Below, piece after piece: positions 50,000 through 61,110 of a stretch of 64,000 nt of DNA. Each line of letters begins with the position of its first letter. Position 1 is the stretch's first letter. The notes under the pieces were generated by a model that saw nothing but the letters and a program-made list of their open reading frames with translations, did not search any database and was not told the origin of the DNA. A program made the translations under genes and the position numbers. The stretch spans positions 62,001 through 126,000 of the forward strand of contig JALDNG010000427.1 of the NCBI GenBank assembly GCA_024349245.1. Reading direction: 5' to 3'. Source of the DNA: Neodontobutis hainanensis. Its lineage: Eukaryota; Chordata; Actinopteri; Gobiiformes; Odontobutidae.

Positions 50000-51000
50000 C
50001 AATCAGAATGAATGAATCAACACTTAGACCATCTATGTTAAAGACAGTACGAAATTCCTCCCAATAAATATTTCACCATTTTATGAAATCTCTTCATAAC
50101 CTCATATATAGAAGAGAGAGAATTTGAATTCGATCGCAGAAACACAATCTCGGAATATCTATTATTTGTGTTAGAATCGAGCTGTCCTCTTTCATTTCGA
50201 CTGTTGGGAGTATTCAATCGATGAGACGTTAATCGTTTAATATACCCTTCTCCAATATGAAAAGAAAGATAACAGAACACAGAGCTATGTTGATTTGTAA
50301 AATAAAAGGAACTTCTCATCTTAGTGTTACTTGTTGAATTATATGTACGTGTAGGGGTAGGAATCCCGGTGGTTCACGTCGAAGAAACTCAGAAAATGTC
50401 CAAAAGTCATGAATATGACACCAATAACCAATATGGACAGGGTTGCGAGATTAAATGAGGAATTTAATAACGTTCAGTTTATGCTAATAGTTTGAAAGAT
50501 AGTTGTCTTAAGTTTTATTTAAAAATATTTGATGAATTATTTTGAGGACACGTATTGCCAAAGTACTATTCCTACTTACTACTGGGCTTAAAACGAAGTC
50601 GGTGAACACTTTGTTCAAACAGTCATCAAGATAATGTCAAGAGATCTGAACCATAAAATATTTTATGACTGGAACTTGGACAGAATGCAGATAATGTAGC
50701 ACAACATAGTTCATAGAGTAAGATTGTGAATGAGTTTATTTCTACGGTATTCAGCTTTAAATGGAAAAGAGATTTAACGAATTATGTTCTAGCTTTTAAA
50801 GATTTTGTTAAGAAATACAATTAAAACCTCTGTAGGAACTCGCACAGGCGAGATTTTAAATTCAGGAAATCAATATTTAACAAGTGATACATGTTCTGAA
50901 TCATCTGTAATGCAATATCTACAGAAGCTATGATAACTCAATTGAACTCAAAGCGTAGTAAGTGTAAATGAAACCTACTAGGGTTAGGCTTTTTCCCACA
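50000..51000. other. Moderately GC-richer, possibly mobile sequence
   Basis: A minus-strand frame open for 93 codons (50319-50038) and plus-strand fragments near 50390-50870 (for example EFISTVFSFKWKRDL) have protein-like composition but no recognised family. A GC-rich segment, GGGGTAGGAATCCCGGTGG, lies near 50353. It could be the gag end of retrotransposon 4 or a separate decayed element. Confidence 0.3.
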
Positions 51001-51712
51001 TTTCCAACCTGTATTAAATCTAACAGAAAAGACATGTCTGTTGTTATTTTATAAATGTAAGGGTGTTTTAAATTGCAAGTAGCAACCTACTCGTCGAAAT
51101 TTGAAGAATTTGAACAATTACTTATTTATTATAATATTTAGACACCATAGTATGCTTTTTAAGAATAGTTACATGATACGGTTTTTTCGAATTTATAAGA
51201 CTGGGGTTTAGAAAGAAAAATCACATCATTGTTCTCAGATGAGATTGATACTTCAAATTGATTGAATCTTCATTGCGCATGTAAGGCTAAAACAACTGGA
51301 GATTTTCTACTATGTAGAAAAAACAGTTTTATCATATACATAGATCTCAAGTCTTGTATTTCACCCCAAACTTAATAAATTAAAACAGATTTCTCAAGTT
51401 ATCTTTTAAAAAAGTGAATTATAATAAAATGCGGTTTTTAGACGCTTTTATGAAATGACAACTATTTTCTGCGCAACTAAGAAAAATAATTAGGCGTTTA
51501 ATTCATCCTAATAACTAATGAAAACACTGATATATCTGTAGTTACACTTTACTCTTAACTACTCAAGATTTTATCAAATGTCTCACACAAGCAGCTAATC
51601 AGCCCACGCTCGACTTATTTTTATTATACTTGAATTTCAAACAGGATAAGAGTTTAAATGTGCGATTCTATGAGATTACTTAGGGCGTTTTTATAATTAA
51701 CTGCATGCGCAT

Positions 51713-51723
51713 GTTATATATAC
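51713..51723. promoter_or_regulatory. NRF1-like motif before a candidate gene
   Basis: GCATGCGCATG, part of TGCATGCGCATG, sits just before the ATG at 51724 and the 110-codon frame that starts near 51849. Function inferred. Confidence 0.25.
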
Positions 51724-51848
51724 ATGGTTGGAACATATTTTTTATTTGGATATTTTTCTTCTAGTTGGAAAGCTCTAATTGATAATAGAGTAAAAACTAT
51801 ATTTTAAAATGATTCTGTCTTTACATCATTTTTTTCAATTTCGAAAAT

Positions 51849-52181
51849 ATGTATATTTATATGAGAATTTCCTTTTGTGGAATTTACAGCTTGAATTATT
51901 TACGAATATGGATTTTTGGTAATTATAAAATCAAGCGTTTAGGGAAGGATGGTTTATGTCTCATACACTGGTCCTGTGGCATGCTACGTTTTAACGGTTT
52001 AGCATTTTATTCTTGGTGTTTTTCGACCTCAATATTTAAGTATAGATCGAATTCTTGGCCATCTGTAGAAACCATAATATACTATTCCATCAGAACTCCT
52101 GACCAAGGTAACGAATATTTTATGAATATTACAACCAATATGTATTACAAATTAATGATTTATATTAAAAAATTGATTTAG
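51849..52181 (+). CDS. Candidate membrane-type protein exon, possibly DUF3592-like
   Basis: A 110-codon open frame, long for this A/T-rich background. It starts with hydrophobic stretches (ISFCGIYSLNYLRIWIF and LRFNGLAFYSWCFSTSIF), followed by SNSWPSVETIIYYSI and YFMNITTNMYYKLMIYI. The SWPSVE.....S order followed by a Y-rich segment resembles DUF3592-type proteins, but the match is short. Upstream ATG frames at 51724 and 51811 could be earlier exons, though I could not find splice sites that join them in frame. The first ATG of this exon may not be the true start. An NRF1-like motif lies just upstream. Confidence 0.25.
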   Translation: MYIYMRISFCGIYSLNYLRIWIFGNYKIKRLGKDGLCLIHWSCGMLRFNGLAFYSWCFSTSIFKYRSNSWPSVETIIYYSIRTPDQGNEYFMNITTNMYYKLMIYIKKLI

Positions 52182-54250
52182 GCATTTTACATCCCAAAAA
52201 TCTTCAATCTTTATCCGTGATATAACGAAATATTAAAATTAAAACATTTCATAAACTTATTAACGTTCTAGATTTTATAATTATACTTTTAATATTTAAC
52301 TCGTAGGTTACCGCCGTAGATCTGGAAATTACGAACATTTTAACTATTACTCAATAATAAATAATTTTAAAACGCTTATTAAATAGCTTTGACTATTACA
52401 AGGTGTTGCACAAGTAGTTCCCTTTAAATTCAGTAAAGCTGATGCTTTGGGCGGTGATAAGTTTTATTTTATCACAAATTTTCTGTTGCCCCAGATTATT
52501 TCCTGTTTGTCTTACTTAGCCGTCAAAACGGAAGTTATTTATATTCATAAATATAAAATTTTTGGATTCAACTTTGAATTCTATTTTATCTTAACGAAAT
52601 TGATTCATAAACCTGATGTCTGACTTTAACAAGCGGATAGATTTTAATTTCTCTTATCACTCTATCAGTCAGATTTATTCTTTTAACTGTTCCAGTCGAA
52701 CATAAAACCCTTTAACTTTGATAATAAACATGAACTGAATTAAAGGCTTGTTTTGAATGCTAAAGCCCTAATTTTAATTGTTAAAAATCTGTTAGAGAAA
52801 AAATGTGAATTTGTTCTCTAATTGCCCAAAAAATAGGATATTAAAAAAATACTATTTTAACCTTTTATTTGAGTCTTAAAAAGAGGTTTAATGGCAGTTA
52901 GGCCAAGGTTATACATTAATTCAAGTTTTAAATTAAATGTTCGCGCATACTCAAAACGATTTAATAATTTGTAATGAAATCAACGGTCCATTTTAACCGT
53001 AAAATTTTTTATTTCAAATTAGTATATTAATTCATCTTTATGGAATGCAGAACTCTTGCAATTATGTGAGTAACGTTAAAAAAATAAATTCAATATTTAG
53101 ATCGATAAAAAATTTGCGGTTGCGTAAATTTTTTAACTTTTTATATCTGCATATTTTGTTTTTAATTCATAATTTTACAGATTTTAAATAAATTAAATAT
53201 ATTTAATATCTGTTTGAGTAAATTTCAAATAATTTTATTTGAGGTGCATCTACTAGTAGTATTGTAAGATTTCCATAAATTTTACAAATCTTAATCACTG
53301 TGGTTAATATATCGTTATACATTTGATTAGACTATACAGAAGCTTTATTCGTAGTTTTACTTTGTTTTCCTAGAATAACTCAAAAGACCGTAGTCCGAAC
53401 GATAAAACCTTTGTAAGACTAAAATGTGCTTGCTCAATTTTTGAATTTATAATTAAATTGTATTTTTGATTAAAAATGATTTTTAAGAAAACTCAATTTT
53501 CTGTAAAATGAATGCATGATCCACTTTGCCTAACAACAACTGAACTTAGTCTGTTCGTGTCATACCGATAATTGATAAAAGTAACTATTTTTGGAATCAT
53601 ATAAAATTTTATCAATTTTAATATTGGCATTAAAATAATTGTATTTTTAATAGTATAAGGGTATTTTAAAACAATTTAAAGAGTAGAGACACTCAATCCT
53701 TCTGTATGACAAGTCAAATTATCATTATGATGTATAACCGTATATTCATTTATTTTATGACATAAAGAGTGATGAATTACAGTTTGAAGCATTTTAATAA
53801 TATATTTTAAAAAATGTTATAAGTAAAGTTCGGTATATTTCGTGATGTAAAATTATTAAATTTATTCAGTCGACATCGACATGCCAAATCAAAATAAAAC
53901 GTTAAAATAAATTTTAATCTGAAACGGTAATGATTAATATCTAATTTGAACCACAGAATGTGTTAATTTTCAAAGTGTGGTTTAATCGTGAAATCATAAA
54001 GTTGAATATCATATCACTCAAATATACGAAAGAGAAAAATGAAAAAATCTAACATTAAACGCAACAGAATCATTGTTAGTGATAAGTTCAAAATCGTCCA
54101 AAAATAATATTAATTAACAAATTCAAAAGTGTCTTCAATAATATTGGAACATGAAATACATTCTTAGATTAACTTACAGATAAAGTGCACGTTATTTTAA
54201 ACTCTCAAAAAAGTTTGAGTAGGGGAATGAGTTCCATTGATAATTGTGCA
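52182..54250. other. A/T-rich region with nothing recognised
   Basis: No exon, RNA gene or repeat seen on either strand over about 2 kb. Confidence 0.4.
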
Positions 54251-54252
54251 TC

Positions 54253-54263
54253 GCGCGTGCGCA
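54253..54263. promoter_or_regulatory. NRF1-like motif before a second candidate gene
   Basis: GCGCGTGCGCA, the strongest CpG cluster in its neighbourhood, about 120 bp before the ATG at 54381. Confidence 0.25.
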
Positions 54264-54380
54264 GCTGAGTGTTAAAAATTATCTATTTTTGAAAAGCGAA
54301 TTCTTAAAGAACATAGAAATAAAAATGATAGAAAAATAATTCAGCTACAATAAATTATATTTTCGTTTAAAATTGAAGTT

Positions 54381-54597
54381 ATGACGTCTGTGTTTGAAAA
54401 ATCTGAAAAATGACGATTATAGTGTCTGTGTTCTATCTCTTCTACTATATATAGAATTTATTATACTTAACCAATTAAATAATTTGCCGTATCAACTATT
54501 TGTAAATATCATTTTTAGAAAACAAGAACTTAAACTTTCAAATACGGACACATGTCTTATGGAGATAAAATTACAAATTTGCTATCTTATTTTATAA
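54381..54597 (+). CDS. Candidate small gene of about 70 aa, unknown
   Basis: The ATG at 54381 (MTSVFEKSE) is out of frame with a protein-like stretch that follows (NDDYSVCVLSLLLYIEF, then NQLNNLPYQLF and KQELKLSNTDTCLMEIKLQI) and ends at TAA 54595-54597. The frames join either through a GT-AG intron of 31 or 37 nt ending at 54419 or by one base fewer in the A5 run near 54409. No family is recognised. The GC-rich motif 120 bp upstream supports a real promoter; otherwise the evidence is only composition. Confidence 0.2.
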
Positions 54598-55443
54598 AAT
54601 TTAAATTTACGAATATTCGGAAAAAATTGAGGAAATCTGCCTGATATGTTATTTAAAGCTAAACTCCTTTAAGGAATACTGAAATATTAAAAATGCATTA
54701 ATTTATTGAATAAGTGAGTTATCTGCAGAAATGTGCTCCAGTTTCGTTAATTTTGCATGTGTGAACATATGATGATGTTCTATTGTATAATAGCTTAATT
54801 CATTCAACTAAGGTTATGTTTGAAATTAAAATTTTATTCAATTTGAGATTTTTCAAGAATTTACATTGACAATAACAAAATAAAAATCCGATTAGTGTCG
54901 TTTGGATCATACTTTTGAAGAAAACGTGAACTATTACCTGCTTTCTAGTCGATTTAAAAAAAAAGTTCTGAGATGAAATAAGTTAAGAATTTCAAAATAC
55001 CATACACGATGATTTTATTTGTGTATTAACGTGGAAATGATAATATTTTACAAATTTTAACCTCGTGAGGTTTCATTTGAAATTTTAAGCTGATAAAAAT
55101 GGCAGAGTTGCACAATGGTTTTTGAAGTATGTGAGCAATATTTCGGCCAGTTTTTTCGAAGTTTGCCGAGAAACATTTTCAACCGTCTATTCTCATTTGA
55201 ACTTTATCAAAAAAGTTTCTGAAAATAAAGTTTTAAATTATGGTCATAGTATTGATTTTAAAATAATAATACAATACTTTCACAAACTATATATTTAAAT
55301 CGCGTATTAAATTTTTAAATTCATAAACAAGAGTAATAAAAGGAATAGTTTCGAGTTCATATCAGGTAATTTTATTTAATTCTTTTGCCATAAATGCACG
55401 TGAAGATAGGCGATTATTAACGAATATTTGCGAACCTTCTGAA

Positions 55444-58400
55444 ATGAAAGACGGAGATTTAGATCATATTTTTCTTGGTATTGCGCAGCAATTGAATGGT
55501 GGGATTTCAGAAGTTGATTTATTTTTAAATGATAGTTTTTTCATCATTTTTTTGGGTTCCTGGGAAGAAAAACTGATTTCTTCACAGGAGAAGGAAATAC
55601 TCCAGAAAACGTAAATATTAAATTTTTTAATTAGCTCTTACTTTCTGAATTTCGAAATGCGGAAAAGATTTTTCACTCGGTAATCATAAATTAATTATCT
55701 GTCATTCGAAATAATCCCAGATGAAAAACCAAAAAAAACTCAGGCTATAGTCAATACCGAAAATCAAAATAAGCCCGATGAACCCCTCGTAAAATCAGTA
55801 AACCTCCGTATATAATTCAGACTGAAAAAAGTGAAAGCGGAAAAATCTTACCAAATTCTAAAAACGGAGCTACATTTGATAATTATACATGGGGTCAAAC
55901 TCTCCAAGAAATTGAAGTATATGATAATAAATTTTTTTAATTTTACAAAACAAATAACACAACAAGAAAGTTTACAACATATCTAATGTCACTGCTTAAA
56001 CAGATTGATGCTTGAATTTCATAAAAGCTAACATGCAGTCACTTGTTAATTCTTCATCCAAAAGGGATACAAATGATAAAGTGCAAAAATAAATTTCTGA
56101 TGATGTAATAAATCATAATTATAATAACTTAAGTTTGGCTCTTACTGTGTAATATCTTTCATAAAAATTTAACTTTAAACATAATTATAAATATTTATGC
56201 TTTTAAATTCAATTCATAACCACTGACAAATAATGGCTGATATTATGGTTTTGTTTAGTTGTCATTGCAGATTCATAATAATTTGATCTTTTGGCTGCCA
56301 TATATTTCAACTTTATTTAGAGCTCAAAGAATATTTTGTGTTGATCTGAGTTTTTAAAAATTCAATGTAATATTTTAAACCTTCTTTGTGTTTTAAGAAT
56401 ATTCTTTCTTCACAATTTTTGTTTTGATTGCAGACGTTTATCTTAACATAAGTTTTTATCATTTTTAACCTCTCATCATATTGCTTTGGTATAAGTTTTG
56501 GCACTCTACTATATTATTTTTAAGTGTCTAATGTTAGATTTCTTATGAAAGAAATTTTCATGGAGTTTTTGGGGATCATTCGTCATATTTTTTCATACTG
56601 TATTTTTAAATTATTGATAAAAAAATTATCAACTTGATTCGAAGAGAAACTTTGTTCTCGAATCTAAATTTTGACATTCAAATTACAGAATATCACAAAT
56701 ATTTTTAACTATTGTTAAGTTGTTGATCGAATATTTAGTTCAAGTCACATTTTTAATATTTATCCTGTTATATTATTTTAAACTGAACTGTGATTTAAGA
56801 TGTTTAAATTAATTACCAGATTTATATTCTTTGATCAAAAATAAGTTCACCTACAGTTTTAATATTTTGAGTGCATATTCTATTGATGAATATTCAGCTC
56901 CTATGTATTTTAAAATACTTCTGGTGCGAATTATACATTTTGGGGTTTCAAAACTTTTCGGAATCCTCAAATTTCGTAGTTTTCAAACATTTATAAGTTT
57001 GAGTTTTTTAAGATTATTTTCTTTATCATAAATAATGTGGACTTTTCAATATTTTTGATTTTTATTTTTCTTATAAACAATATTAAATCTTTGGAATAAT
57101 TGAAACAATGCTTTAAACTATTGATTTCAGGCCTGTTTAGTTTTAAAAACTTTAATAGTCATAAAATTTTCAATTTATCCATACTCTACATCTTTTTATT
57201 TGCTTTTTTTGATTGTTCATAAGAGTATATGTTTTAATCAGTTTTTGTAACGTGTAAATTTTTTAAAGAATTCTTATCGCTACGCCTAAAATAATCATCA
57301 ATATAGTTTTCCAAAAATTATTTAAGAATGTAAAATTTTGTTATTTTTAACCTGATTTTTTTTATTAAAAATGTTATTCTCTCTTAAATTTTTCTGTTTA
57401 CGTTTTTGCGTGTGTTTTAAAAAATATTTTTAAAAATTTTCTGAGGAATTTGCCGCTATCTATCAAGACTCTCTCTTTAAATTTTTCCTAAATTTTATAA
57501 TCAAAATCTGTAGAAGAAAAACATGATCAAAATATCTCTTAACTGTCAAATCCTTAAATTTATATCTTCTTTTATCCAGCATTTTTAATCATATTTTATT
57601 CACGATTCAAATATGATGTGTTTTTTAAACTACCCATTAAATTTGACAATAGATAACATTGATTTGGATATATTTTTGGTTAAAATTGACATATGACAAC
57701 ATTTTTGGTTTTTTGTCAGCTTTTGAATCATTTTAAATTTTACAGCTTGGATTATCTTTTGACTGCTCATATGATTTATATATGTTGATTTTTACCATCA
57801 AATATGTTTTTCACTTCATTGAGAACATCTTAAAAGCCTGAAACTTCTTAAAAATATTTTGATAATAACACAATCGTTTAAAATTGAAACATTTATTTTT
57901 ATCAAATAATTAGAAATTAACTTCTTGTTGGGTATTGATCGAGTTTATCTTTAAACTTTGTTTATGTGCGACAAACTAAATAAGCTTCGCCACGTTTTTT
58001 TCTTGTTTTTAGATTGCATAAAATTCTAATAAATGATGAAAAACATCAACTATTTGATCTTTATCTCACTATTTCCTGATTACTTTTATTATTAAAAATT
58101 TTTTTATTGAAAAAGGTATGTGAATTTTTAATGTTAAAATGATAAGATTTAACGATGCAAATTTTATTTAATGATAAAACAGAACTAATTATTTTGTGTT
58201 CATTTTTTGCAGCGTTTTCAAAAGTCTTAATTATAAATTGTTTTTCGACTTTTCAATATTTCTATGATGATAATCAACCGAAATTTTATGAAATTTTTAT
58301 AGTTGAATAATTTTTTGATAATTCCAACAAAAATTTTGTTTTAAACCTAAAATGTGAGAATTTCGATTAATCTATAAAACCTTTTGATTCTTAATTTTAC

Positions 58401-59249
58401 CGTTGGAATTTTTGTTTTGATAATATTCCAGTTTAATTTTCTTTATTCGTAAGACAGATACTCTCATATACAAAAAAATCTGTCATTGTGTAACCTTTAA
58501 TTATGCAAACATTAACCATCAAAATAAATATAAAATTCAAAACAGTTACCATGCTTTATATTTACTTTGTCTCCGAAATTTAAAAAAAAATACATGAAGG
58601 ATTCAGTATTTAATATTCGAGTCTTGTCAATTTTATTTTTAGCATTTTGACACACCTTGTAATGAATAGATTTTGGTACCTATTCCGACTTCAATTGGAA
58701 TTTTAAAGTCCAGAGACATAAAAGTGGAATTTAGAAAGAAAGTTTTTTTTATTGATCACGAAGAAACTTAAAGTTCAAATTAAAAACGAAGATCCGATCA
58801 TCGATGGCGATTTACCTGAAGAAGTTACCTTTAAACATCACGTTAGATTAAAGTGGAAGGATCTGTTTGGACACTCGAAGATGGAAAGCTTATTAGAATT
58901 TCTCTCGAAAAAGTATACCAATTTGCAAAACAGATAAATCAAATGTCGTGGTGGGGCAGACTCTTAACCACCCACGAAGAACTTGACACTCAAAAAATTA
59001 CCCCAAATCAATCAAATGTTTATTTTTCAACAAATTTAAGTTAAGTGATCTGGACGGCGAAACTAGATCAATGGTTGAAAAGATGATGTATGATCAACGT
59101 CAGAAAGAGGTTTTTATTCTAAAAGATGGGCTTACCCACATCTGAAGATCAAAAGAAGAACGAAATGCTTCAAAAGTTTCTATTCATCTTATTTAAGGTT
59201 CATGAAACAGCATCCAGAAATGGATTTCTCCAAAGCGAAGTTTTCATAA
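55444..59249 (+). CDS. NUDC: NUDC, nuclear distribution protein C homolog
   Basis: NUDC is a CS/p23-domain co-chaperone acting with Hsp90 and the dynein-LIS1 pathway. Twelve exons join: 55444-55512, 55536-55610, 55635-55679, 55721-55797, 55821-55916, 58670-58741, 58764-58823, 58847-58912, 58934-59017, 59041-59109, 59126-59175 and 59198-59249 (about 265-271 aa; animal NUDC is about 330). Visible parts are the N-terminal domain (FLGIAQQLNGG, RKTDFFTG), a short acidic/lysine linker, the CS domain (NYTWGQTLQEIE, VPI...LKSRDIKVEF, PIIDGDLPEE, VWTLEDGKL, SWWGRLL) and the conserved tail (ETRSMVEKMMYDQRQKE, MGLPTS, KQHPEMDFSKAKFS then TAA). Every junction restores a family motif except the one after exon 3. 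There a 41-nt intron needs one extra base nearby, whereas a 64-nt intron (55680-55743) keeps frame but drops about eight linker residues. Intron 5 is 2,753 nt and intron 10 only 16 nt. Confidence 0.93.
55917..58669 (+). other. Giant 2,753-nt intron within NUDC
   Basis: The donor GTATATGATA follows LQEIE and the acceptor AATGAATAG precedes ILVPI. The flanking codons are adjacent in the CS domain of NUDC, so no exon is missing. The + strand is rich in T runs over most of the intron. All other proven introns in the window are 16-25 nt, so a large insertion into a formerly tiny intron is the simplest origin, but no terminal repeats or target duplication could be seen. Confidence 0.8.
56313..56504 (-). 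CDS. Possible antisense ORF inside the NUDC intron, unknown
   Basis: On the minus strand a 63-codon frame (beginning GTG, or as an internal exon) reads PKLIPKQYDERLKMIKTY, then CNQNKNCEERIFLKHKEG, then FLKTQINTKYS. The composition is lysine-rich and protein-like. Further open minus-strand pieces occur near 56560 and 57700, but no consistent splicing links them. It may be a nested gene, part of an inserted element, or simply the complement of T-rich DNA. Confidence 0.2.
   Translation of the reverse strand: MPKLIPKQYDERLKMIKTYVKINVCNQNKNCEERIFLKHKEGLKYYIEFLKTQINTKYSLSSK
59110..59125 (+). other. 16-nt intron (NUDC intron 10)
   Basis: GTTTTTATTCTAAAAG between RQKE and MGLPTS. Removing exactly these bases restores the strongly conserved NUDC tail in frame; 16 is not a multiple of three, so the bases cannot be translated through. 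No alternative GT-AG pair gives the family sequence. An undercalled T or A run in the assembly would make the true intron slightly longer. Confidence 0.75.
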
Positions 59250-59370
59250 AACAGACAAATGATTAAACTATTTTGTGCTTTCATATTTTGATTTATTTAT
59301 TTTTACTTTTATGTTCCATTAAAATATCCTATGTAGCTCATTTGAAGTGACAGAAGTTTATCATTTTATC

Positions 59371-59376
59371 AATAAA
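59371..59376 (+). promoter_or_regulatory. Candidate poly(A) signal of NUDC
   Basis: AATAAA about 120 nt after the stop, the same spacing as the candidate signal of SRP72. Confidence 0.35.
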
Positions 59377-59399
59377 CATAGATTTGAAACCAACAATTT

Positions 59400-60930
59400 T
59401 AATGATATGATGAGTTTTAAATCATTTTTTGCTTAATTAATTTTTGCATAAATTTGTTGTTGGAAACACTCATTTTAACAAAATTAGTTGTTAAATTCCA
59501 TTGATAGTTATCTTGGAAAGCCGATTGTTTTTACCTATATTAAATTCATATATGTTCACTTCAACTTATTTTCTTTTTGCTTTTTCAAAAATAGTCATTT
59601 TTATGAAGCAAATTGATAATTTTATTTGTAAATTTGGAGTGAATTGTCATCTCCTCGTTATTTTAACAAAACTAACTTTGGTTTATTATTTTTAACCTGA
59701 TAAGTAAGATCTAAGCCTCGAATGAAACTGCCTTAGTTTAAATAACCGTGAAATTAATGATCTTACTCAATGGTTTTGTGAATTTTTCCATGTTAGAACA
59801 GATATTTGAAGACAAATGGATCGTTTTGAAAATTCTACTTTGAGAATAATATCTGTTTTACGGTTTTTCAAAAATACATATCTTTTTTAATTTTGAATAA
59901 TCATATTTTCTCAGTTCGATTAATTTTCATCTGTTTTAAGATAGTATTTTGGATAAAATAATTTCACCATAAATTCATTTCACATAATTATATTCAGAAT
60001 TATACAAATACTTAAAAATAACATTCTGTGATGTGACCGAGAGTACTACAAATGATTATGTGAGCTATATTTCTAATATGTGCTTTTAAAACAATGTTGT
60101 CGATAGGTCTCTTTTAAATTAATAAGCTCAATACGTTCAAATTTTTCAAATTAATTTTGTTATATCAATATGTTCCTCTTCTGAATGTTAAAAATCACTT
60201 TTTTGCCTATCTTATAAAATTTAAATACCGCTGAAAATAAAAATTTATTTTTCTGATATGAATTTAAGGATAGTTTATTTTTATCATTTTTAAAGTGGTC
60301 AATTCATCAGACTATTAGTATCTAGATATTAATAGAAGTAATTTACATTTTTCAACCAATATAGTTGTATTTTTAAGTCAAAATGTGAGGATCCTATTTC
60401 AAATGAATTATAACTAGAACATGGTTGCTTGGTAGACATATGGATTAACCCATTCATTTTTTAGTTTGAGCTGCAGTGTGTGGGGAAAAAATCTTTTTGA
60501 AATTCGAACTTTAAACTAAATATTTAACTTAAAAGCTTTCGAAACGTCAAAGTTTGATCTATTCCCCACATCTCGCTACTCCAACCATAATAAAAAGAAT
60601 AACTGATCGTTTTAGAATGTCTGTGTGTCGTACGTTTGGAAACAATTTACAAAAGCATCAAGAATATTTTTACTTAAAATACGATGTTACAATTATCGTG
60701 TCATTGAATTTAATATTGATGTTTAACACTCAAAATAATCCTTTTGATCATAAATAAATGAATTTTTTGGAGTAAAATAAAGAACTCAGAAATCTGTGTT
60801 TTTGAGAATTTTTGCAAGTAGACATTTGTTTAAGAAAAATTATTTCATGTTTTACAATAAATATTTTGAATTTGAAAAATATTATTTTGACAACTCCAAA
60901 TAGGAATTGAAGTGTTAATTTTCATCACAT
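59400..60930. other. A/T-rich region with nothing firm
   Basis: Open frames at 59501-59695 and 60554-60757 are short, and their composition gives no family match. No RNA gene seen. Confidence 0.4.
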
Positions 60931-60934
60931 AAAA

Positions 60935-61110
60935 CTCCACCAAAGAGCTAACGCCCCTGATATTGGGTTTCTCTCATAGTCCGGTGAGAGGATGAGAGTT
61001 TTTTGAGTTAAAGCCTCGCACAACACGATAACTGGGATGTACATAATAAAAGAACTTCAAAGGGACTTTCCGAGCTGTTGAGTGCTTTAAGAAAAGTGCA
61101 GACTTGTACG
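60935..61110. repeat. GC-richer island, possible short interspersed element
   Basis: This segment of about 175 bp is clearly richer in G/C than its flanks. It holds a 7-bp hairpin at 60971-60998 (CTCTCAT / ATGAGAG). On the minus strand, TTAGCTCTTTGGTGGAG resembles a Pol III A box and ACTTCAATTCC about 37 nt later is a poor B box. The tRNA cloverleaf cannot be completed, so it is not a tRNA gene. A tRNA-derived SINE or a solo LTR piece is possible. Confidence 0.3.

Noticed and set aside
491..59249. Ciliate origin with reassigned stop codons
   Set aside because: UAA terminates NUDC at the conserved C-terminus, UGA terminates the other two, and no TAA or TAG falls in frame in any reconstructed exon.
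60890..60985. tRNA gene on the minus strand
   Set aside because: The A-box-like sequence is good, but acceptor, anticodon and T stems cannot be paired.
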